A DNA stretch of 64,000 bases from Rhynchopus sp. YZ270_cl-10. Taxonomy: Eukaryota; Euglenozoa; Diplonemea; Diplonemida; Diplonemidae. The stretch is from positions 1,727,588 through 1,791,587 of the forward strand of contig OZ037844.1 in assembly GCA_964035575.1 (NCBI GenBank), given 5' to 3'. Within the stretch, counting starts at the first letter, position 1. Every line of letters starts with the position of its first letter. Under the pieces are notes generated by a model. It made no database searches and was not told where the DNA came from. It worked only from the letters and a program-made list of their open reading frames with translations. Of the stretch, positions 57,251 through 64,000 are shown in pieces. The position numbers and the translations under genes are program-made.

Positions 57251-58044
57251 AATTTTTTGTCAAAATGTGCATAATTTAGGTCCATTTTCATGCAGATTTT
57301 GTGATTTTTTGTCAATTTTTGCAAAATTTGTAAATTTTTCACTTTTTGTCAATTTTTGCCTATTTTTGTAAATTTTGCATATTTTTGCAAATTCTGCAAA
57401 ATTTCAATTTTCGACTTTTTAGATAGCCGGAAACTGTGGCTTGTATTTTTGAGAAAATGGAAGATTTTGCACTTTTAGCATTTTTTTGTAAATTTAGCAT
57501 TTTTGTGTAAATTTAGCATTTTTGTGTAAATTTTACATTTTTTGCATTTTTTTGGAATTTTTGGAATTTTTGGAATTTTTGGAATTTTGGAAATTTTGTC
57601 AAATTCTGCAAAATTTGTTGGATCTGCATGCAGATTTTGCCAGATTTTGCACTTTTCTGCAAAATTTCAAAAATGCTGATTTAGCATTTTTCCGGTTTTT
57701 TTTAGACCCGGATATTTTTTTGCATAATTGTGCAAAATTTTGCACAATTACGTACAATTTTCATGCACAATTCTCCAAAATTTTGCAAAAAATGACAAAA
57801 TTCACTGTTCAATTTTCCGGTTCCTTATAGAGCCGGATTTTTTTTTGCATAATTCTGCAAAATTTTTTTTTTGCAAATTTTGCAAAAGTGGAACTTTAGT
57901 TGGTGTGGTAATGAAGCACAACAGAGGCCATTTAGCAGCCCAGGATGCGTCGCGGGCGCTTCGCGCCCGCTCCGCGGTCCCGCATGCCATTTAGCAGCCC
58001 AGGATGCGTCGCGGGCGCTTCGCGCCCGCTCCGCGGTCCCGCAT
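57251..58044 (+). repeat. AT-rich spacer copy 2 (794 bases)
   Basis: As copy 1 but with about 28 extra bases from additional GTGTAAATTTAGCATTTTT and TTTTTGGAA words near 57490-57580. Confidence 0.9.
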
Positions 58045-58290
58045 TCCCGCATTCCCGCAAACCCGCAAACCCGCAAACCCGCAAACCCGCAAACCCGCAA
58101 ACCCGCAAACCCGCAAACCCGCAAACCCGCAAACCCGCAAACCCGCAAACCCGCAAACCCGCAAACCCGCAAACCCGCAAACCCGCAAACCCGCAAACCC
58201 GCAAACCCGTAAACCCGCAAACCCGCAAACCCGCAAACCCGCAAACCCGCAAACCCGCAAACCCGCAAACCCGCAAACCCGCAAACCCGC
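58045..58290 (+). repeat. AACCCGCA satellite array 6
   Basis: Regular 8-base units, one AACCCGTA variant. Confidence 0.95.
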
Positions 58291-59056
58291 AATTTTTTGT
58301 CAAAATGTGCATAATTTAGGTCCATTTTCATGCAGATTTTGTGATTTTTTGTCAATTTTTGCAAAATTTGTAAATTTTTCACTTTTTGTCAATTTTTGCC
58401 TATTTTTGTAAATTTTGCATATTTTTGCAAATTCTGCAAAATTTCAATTTTCGACTTTTTAGATAGCCGGAAACTGTGGCTTGTATTTTTGAGAAAATGG
58501 AAGATTTTGCACTTTTAGCATTTTTTTGTAAATTTAGCATTTTTGTGTAAATTTAGCATTTTTTGCATTTTTTTGGAATTTTTGGAATTTTTGGAATTTT
58601 GGAAATTTTGTCAAATTCTGCAAAATTTGTTGGATCTGCATGCAGATTTTGCCAGATTTTGCACTTTTCTGCAAAATTTCAAAAATGCTGATTTAGCATT
58701 TTTCCGGTTTTTTTTAGACCCGGATATTTTTTTGCATAATTGTGCAAAATTTTGCACAATTACGTACAATTTTCATGCACAATTCTCCAAAATTTTGCAA
58801 AAAATGACAAAATTCACTGTTCAATTTTCCGGTTCCTTATAGAGCCGGATTTTTTTTTGCATAATTCTGCAAAATTTTTTTTTTGCAAATTTTGCAAAAG
58901 TGGAACTTTAGTTGGTGTGGTAATGAAGCACAACAGAGGCCATTTAGCAGCCCAGGATGCGTCGCGGGCGCTTCGCGCCCGCTCCGCGGTCCCGCATGCC
59001 ATTTAGCAGCCCAGGATGCGTCGCGGGCGCTTCGCGCCCGCTCCGCGGTCCCGCAT
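58291..59056 (+). repeat. AT-rich spacer copy 3
   Basis: 766 bases, nearly identical to copy 1, with the same inverted repeats and 59-base pair. Confidence 0.9.
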
Positions 59057-59310
59057 TCCCGCATTCCCGCAAACCCGCAAACCCGCAAACCCGCAAACCC
59101 GCAAACCCGCAAACCCGCAAACCCGCAAACCCGCAAACCCGCAAACCCGCAAACCCGCAAACCCGCAAACCCGCAAACCCGCAAACCCGCAAACCCGCAA
59201 ACCCGCAAACCCGTAAACCCGCAAACCCGCAAACCCGCAAACCCGCAAACCCGCAAACCCGCAAACCCGCAAACCCGCAAACCCGCAAACCCGCAAACCC
59301 GCAAACCCGC
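59057..59310 (+). repeat. AACCCGCA satellite array 7
   Basis: Regular units with one AACCCGTA variant in about the same place as in array 8. Confidence 0.95.
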
Positions 59311-60074
59311 AATTTTTTGTCAAAATGTGCATAATTTAGGTCCATTTTCATGCAGATTTTGTGATTTTTTGTCAATTTTTGCAAAATTTGTAAATTTTTC
59401 ACTTTTTGTCAATTTTTGCCTATTTTTGTAAATTTTGCATATTTTTGCAAATTCTGCAAAATTTCAATTTTCGACTTTTTAGATAGCCGGAAACTGTGGC
59501 TTGTATTTTTGAGAAAATGGAAGATTTTGCACTTTTAGCATTTTTTTGAAAATTTAGCATTTTTGTGTAAATTTAGCATTTTTTGCATTTTTTGGAATTT
59601 TTGGAATTTTTGGAATTTTGGAAATTTTGTCAAATTCTGCAAAATTTGTTGGATCTGCATGCAGATTTTGCCAGATTTTGCACTTTTCTGCAAAATTTCA
59701 AAAATGCTGATTTAGCATTTTTCCGGTTTTTTTAGACCCGGATATTTTTTTGCATAATTGTGCAAAATTTTGCACAATTACGTACAATTTTCATGCACAA
59801 TTCTCCAAAATTTTGCAAAAAATGACAAAATTCACTGTTCAATTTTCCGGTTCCTTATAGAGCCGGATTTTTTTTTGCATAATTCTGCAAAATTTTTTTT
59901 TTGCAAATTTTGCAAAAGTGGAACTTTAGTTGGTGTGGTAATGAAGCACAACAGAGGCCATTTAGCAGCCCAGGATGCGTCGCGGGCGCTTCGCGCCCGC
60001 TCCGCGGTCCCGCATGCCATTTAGCAGCCCAGGATGCGTCGCGGGCGCTTCGCGCCCGCTCCGCGGTCCCGCAT
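59311..60074 (+). repeat. AT-rich spacer copy 4
   Basis: 764 bases; differs from copy 3 by small homopolymer changes. Confidence 0.9.
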
Positions 60075-60328
60075 TCCCGCATTCCCGCAAACCCGCAAAC
60101 CCGCAAACCCGCAAACCCGCAAACCCGCAAACCCGCAAACCCGCAAACCCGCAAACCCGCAAACCCGCAAACCCGCAAACCCGCAAACCCGCAAACCCGC
60201 AAACCCGCAAACCCGCAAACCCGCAAACCCGTAAACCCGCAAACCCGCAAACCCGCAAACCCGCAAACCCGCAAACCCGCAAACCCGCAAACCCGCAAAC
60301 CCGCAAACCCGCAAACCCGCAAACCCGC
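60075..60328 (+). repeat. AACCCGCA satellite array 8
   Basis: Same length and variant position as array 7; spacer plus array repeats with a period of about 1,018 bases. Confidence 0.95.
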
Positions 60329-61092
60329 AATTTTTTGTCAAATGTGCATAATTTAGGTCCATTTTCATGCAGATTTTGTGATTTTTTGTCAATTTTTGCA
60401 AAATTTGTAAATTTTTCACTTTTTGTCAATTTTTGCCTATTTTTGTAAATTTTGCATATTTTTGCAAATTCTGCAAAATTTCAATTTCGACTTTTTAGAT
60501 AGCCGGAAACTGTGGCTTGTATTTTTGAGAAAATGGAAGATTTTGCACTTTTAGCATTTTTTTGTAAATTTAGCATTTTTGTGTAAATTTAGCATTTTTT
60601 GCATTTTTTTGGAATTTTTGGAATTTTTGGAATTTTGGAAATTTTGTCAAATTCTGCAAAATTTGTTGGATCTGCATGCAGATTTTGCCAGATTTTGCAC
60701 TTTTCTGCAAAATTTCAAAAATGCTGATTTAGCATTTTTCCGGTTTTTTTTAGACCCGGATATTTTTTTGCATAATTGTGCAAAATTTTGCACAATTACG
60801 TACAATTTTCATGCACAATTCTCCAAAATTTTGCAAAAAATGACAAAATTCACTGTTCAATTTTCCGGTTCCTTATAGAGCCGGATTTTTTTTTGCATAA
60901 TTCTGCAAAATTTTTTTTTTGCAAATTTTGCAAAAGTGGAACTTTAGTTGGTGTGGTAATGAAGCACAACAGAGGCCATTTAGCAGCCCAGGATGCGTCG
61001 CGGGCGCTTCGCGCCCGCTCCGCGGTCCCGCATGCCATTTAGCAGCCCAGGATGCGTCGCGGGCGCTTCGCGCCCGCTCCGCGGTCCCGCAT
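60329..61092 (+). repeat. AT-rich spacer copy 5
   Basis: As copy 4, with single-base deletions in A or T runs (for example GTCAAATG near 60336). Confidence 0.9.
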
Positions 61093-61343
61093 TCCCGCAT
61101 TCCCGCAAACCCGCAAACCCGCAAACCCGCAAACCCGCAAACCCGCAAACCCGCAAACCCGCAAACCCGCAAACCGCAACCCGCAAACCCGCAAACCCGC
61201 AAACCCGCAAACCCGCAAACCCGCAAACCCGCAAACCCGCAAACCCGTAAACCCGCAAACCCGCAAACCCGCAAACCCGCAAACCCGCAAACCCGCAAAC
61301 CCGCAAACCCGCAAACCCGCAAACCCGCAAACCGCAAACCCGC
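61093..61343 (+). repeat. AACCCGCA satellite array 9, with irregular units
   Basis: Like array 8 but with 7-base units (AACCGCA, AACCCGC) near 61172 and 61330. Confidence 0.95.
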
Positions 61344-62107
61344 AATTTTTTGTCAAAATGTGCATAATTTAGGTCCATTTTCATGCAGATTTTGTGATTT
61401 TTTGTCAATTTTGCAAAATTTGTAAATTTTTCACTTTTTGTCAATTTTTGCCTATTTTTGTAAATTTTGCATATTTTTGCAAATTCTGCAAAATTTCAAT
61501 TTTCGACTTTTTAGATAGCCGGAAACTGTGGCTTGTATTTTTGAGAAAATGGAAGATTTTGCACTTTAGCATTTTTTTGTAAATTTAGCATTTTTGTGTA
61601 AATTTAGCATTTTTTGCATTTTTTTGGAATTTTTGGAATTTTTGGAATTTTGGAAATTTTGTCAAATTCTGCAAAATTTGTTGGATCTGCATGCAGATTT
61701 TGCCAGATTTTGCACTTTTCTGCAAAATTTCAAAAATGCTGATTTAGCATTTTTCGGTTTTTTTTAGACCCGGATATTTTTTTTGCATAATTGTGCAAAA
61801 TTTTGCACAATTACGTACAATTTTCATGCACAATTCTCCAAAATTTTGCAAAAATGACAAAATTCACTGTTCAATTTTCCGGTTCCTTATAGAGCCGGAT
61901 TTTTTTTTGCATAATTCTGCAAAATTTTTTTTTTTGCAAATTTTGCAAAAGTGGAACTTTAGTTGGTGTGGTAATGAAGCACAACAGAGGCCATTTAGCA
62001 GCCCAGGATGCGTCGCGGGCGCTTCGCGCCCGCTCCGCGGTCCCGCATGCCATTTAGCAGCCCAGGATGCGTCGCGGGCGCTTCGCGCCCGCTCCGCGGT
62101 CCCGCAT
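61344..62107 (+). repeat. AT-rich spacer copy 6
   Basis: As copy 5, with several one-base homopolymer differences; last full spacer in the window. Confidence 0.9.
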
Positions 62108-64000
62108 TCCCGCATTCCCGCAAACCCGCAAACCCGCAAACCCGCAAACCCGCAAACCCGCAAACCCGCAAACCGCAAACCCGCAAACCCGCAAACCCGC
62201 AAACCCGCAACCCGCAAACCCGCAAACCCGTAAACCCGCAAACCCGCAAACCGCAAACCCCGCAAACCCGCAAACCCGCAAACCCGCAAACGCAACCGCA
62301 AACCCGCAAACCCGCAAACCCGCAAACCCGCAAACCCGTAAACCCGCAAACCCGCAAACCCGCAAACCCGCAAACCCGCAAACCGCAAACCCGCAAACCC
62401 GCAAACCCGCAAACCCGCAAACCCGCAAACCGCAAACCCGCAAACCCGCAAACCCGCAAACCGCAAACCCGCAAACCCGCAAACCCGCAAACCCGCAAAC
62501 CCGCAAACCCGCAAACCCGCAAACCCGCAAACCCGCAAACCCGCAAACCCGCAAACCCGCAAACCCGCAAACCCGCAAACCCGCAAACCGCAAACCCGCA
62601 AACCCGCAACCCGCAAACCCGCAAACCCGCAAACCCGCAAACCCGTAAACCCGCAAACCCGCAAACCCGCAAACCCGCAAACCCGCAAACCCGCAAACCC
62701 GCAAACCCGCAAACCCGCAAACCCGCAAACCCGCAAACCCGCAAACCCCGCAAACCCGCAAACCCGCAAACCCGCAAACCCGCAAACCCGCAAACCCGCA
62801 AACCCGCAAACCCGCAAACCCGCAAACCGCAAACCCGCAAACCCGCAAACCCGCAAACCCGCAAACCCGCAAACCCGCAAACCCGCAAACCCGCAAACCC
62901 GCAAACCCGCAAACCCGCAAACCCGCAAACCCGCAAACCCGCAAACCCGCAAACCCGCAAACCCGCAAACCCGCAAACCCGCAAACCCGCAAACCCGCAA
63001 ACCCGCAAACCCGCAAACCCGCAAACCGCAAACCCGCAAACCCGCAAACCCGCAAACCCGCAAACCCGCAAACCGCAAACCCGCAAACCCGCAAACCCGC
63101 AAACCCGCAAACCCGCAAACCCGCAAACCCGCAAACCCGCAAACCCGCAAACCCGCAAACCCGCAAACCCGCAAACCCGCAAACCCGCAAACCCGCAAAC
63201 CCGCAAACCCGTAAACCCGCAAACCCGCAAACCCGCAAACCGCAAACCCGCAAACCCGCAAACCCGCAAACCCGTAAACCCGCAAACCCGCAAACCCGCA
63301 AACCCGCAAACCCGCAAACCCGCAAACCCGCAAACCCGCAAACCCGCAAACCCGCAAACCCGCAAACCGCAAACCCGCAAACCCGCAAACCCGCAAACCC
63401 GCAAACCCGCAAACCCGCAAACCCGCAAACCCGCAAACCCGCAAACCCGCAAACCCGCAAACCCGCAAACCCGCAAAACCCGCAAACCCGCAAACCCGCA
63501 AACCCGCAAACCCGCAAACCCGCAAACCCGCAAACCCGCAAACCCGCAAACCCGCAAACCCGCAAACCCGCAAACCCGCAAACCCGCAAACCCGCAAACC
63601 CGCAAACCCGCAAACCCGCAAACCCGCAAACCCGCAAACCCGCAAACCCGTAAACCCGCAAACCCGCAAACCCGCAAACCCGCAAACCCGCAAACCCGCA
63701 AACCGCAAACCCGCAAACCCGCAAACCCGCAAACCCGCAAACCCGCAAACCCGCAAACCCGCAAACCCGCAAACCCGCAAACCCGCAAACCCGCAAACCC
63801 GCAAACCCGTAAACCCGCAAACCCGCAAACCCGCAAATCCGCAAACCCGCAAACCCGCAAACCCGCAAACCCGCAAACCCGCAAACCCGCAAACCCGCAA
63901 ACCCGCAAACCCGCAAACCCGCAAACCCGCAAACCCGCAAACCCGCAAACCCGCAAACCCGCAAACCCGCAAACCCGCAAACCCGCAAACCCGCAAACCC
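62108..64000 (+). repeat. AACCCGCA satellite array 10, runs off the window
   Basis: At least 1.9 kb, same orientation, with many 7-base units and a few 9-base units, mostly in the first 700 bases and scattered after. No gene or RNA feature inside. Confidence 0.97.

Noticed and set aside
62108-64000. True chromosome end at the right edge
   Set aside because: The array continues to the window edge, but identical arrays are internal elsewhere in this window, so a terminal position cannot be inferred.

Overview
This is nuclear DNA from a eukaryote, most likely a protist, alga or early-branching fungus; I cannot name the taxon. Reasons: spliceosomal introns of about 50-70 bases with GTATGT or GTATGA donors and ACAG/CAG acceptors, TATA boxes 90-150 bases ahead of start codons, poly(A)-tailed retroposons with target-site duplications, a non-LTR retrotransposon with a restriction-like endonuclease, and long satellite arrays. 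There is no sign of bacterial operons or ribosome binding sites.

Layout. (1) 1-8660: a non-LTR retrotransposon coding region (zinc fingers, reverse transcriptase, C-terminal endonuclease), broken by at least two insertions of a roughly 1-kb poly(A)-tailed retroposon. Two insertions carry clear target-site duplications of 12 and 11 bases, and excising them keeps one reading frame open. (2) 8661-9580: a pure array of the 8-base repeat AACCCGCA that starts where the endonuclease coding region stops. (3) 9581-13080: two small zinc-finger genes, one with a 49-base intron, then AT-rich DNA with a 348-base tandem repeat. (4) 13082-13800: a less regular AACCCGCA array, then a 200-base N gap. (5) 14001-53560: a head-to-tail array of one 7.1-7.6 kb unit: one copy cut by the gap, four complete copies and a truncated sixth. 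Each complete unit has a TATA box, gene 1 (five or more exons), gene 2 (four exons) and a third open frame that is probably the continuation of gene 2. (6) 53561-64000: AACCCGCA arrays, at 55579-62107 interleaved with one truncated and six full copies of a 764-794 base AT-rich spacer.

How it works together. The two genes of the unit match no family I recognise. Their exons are crowded with perfect inverted repeats (stems of 6-13 bp, often two or three per 100 bases), while I saw none in the short introns. The putative first intron of gene 1 holds a 2.2-2.5 kb near-palindrome made of 25-base monomers centred on GTGCGCAC; if transcribed it would fold into a hairpin about 1 kb long. Unit length varies only in this satellite, in steps of 25 and 97 bases. 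The AACCCGCA repeat (TTTGCGGG on the other strand, resembling plant/algal TTTAGGG telomere repeats) always lies in the same orientation and abuts the retrotransposon end, the broken end of the gene array and all AT-rich spacers. It behaves like the local satellite, and perhaps a telomere-like insertion target.
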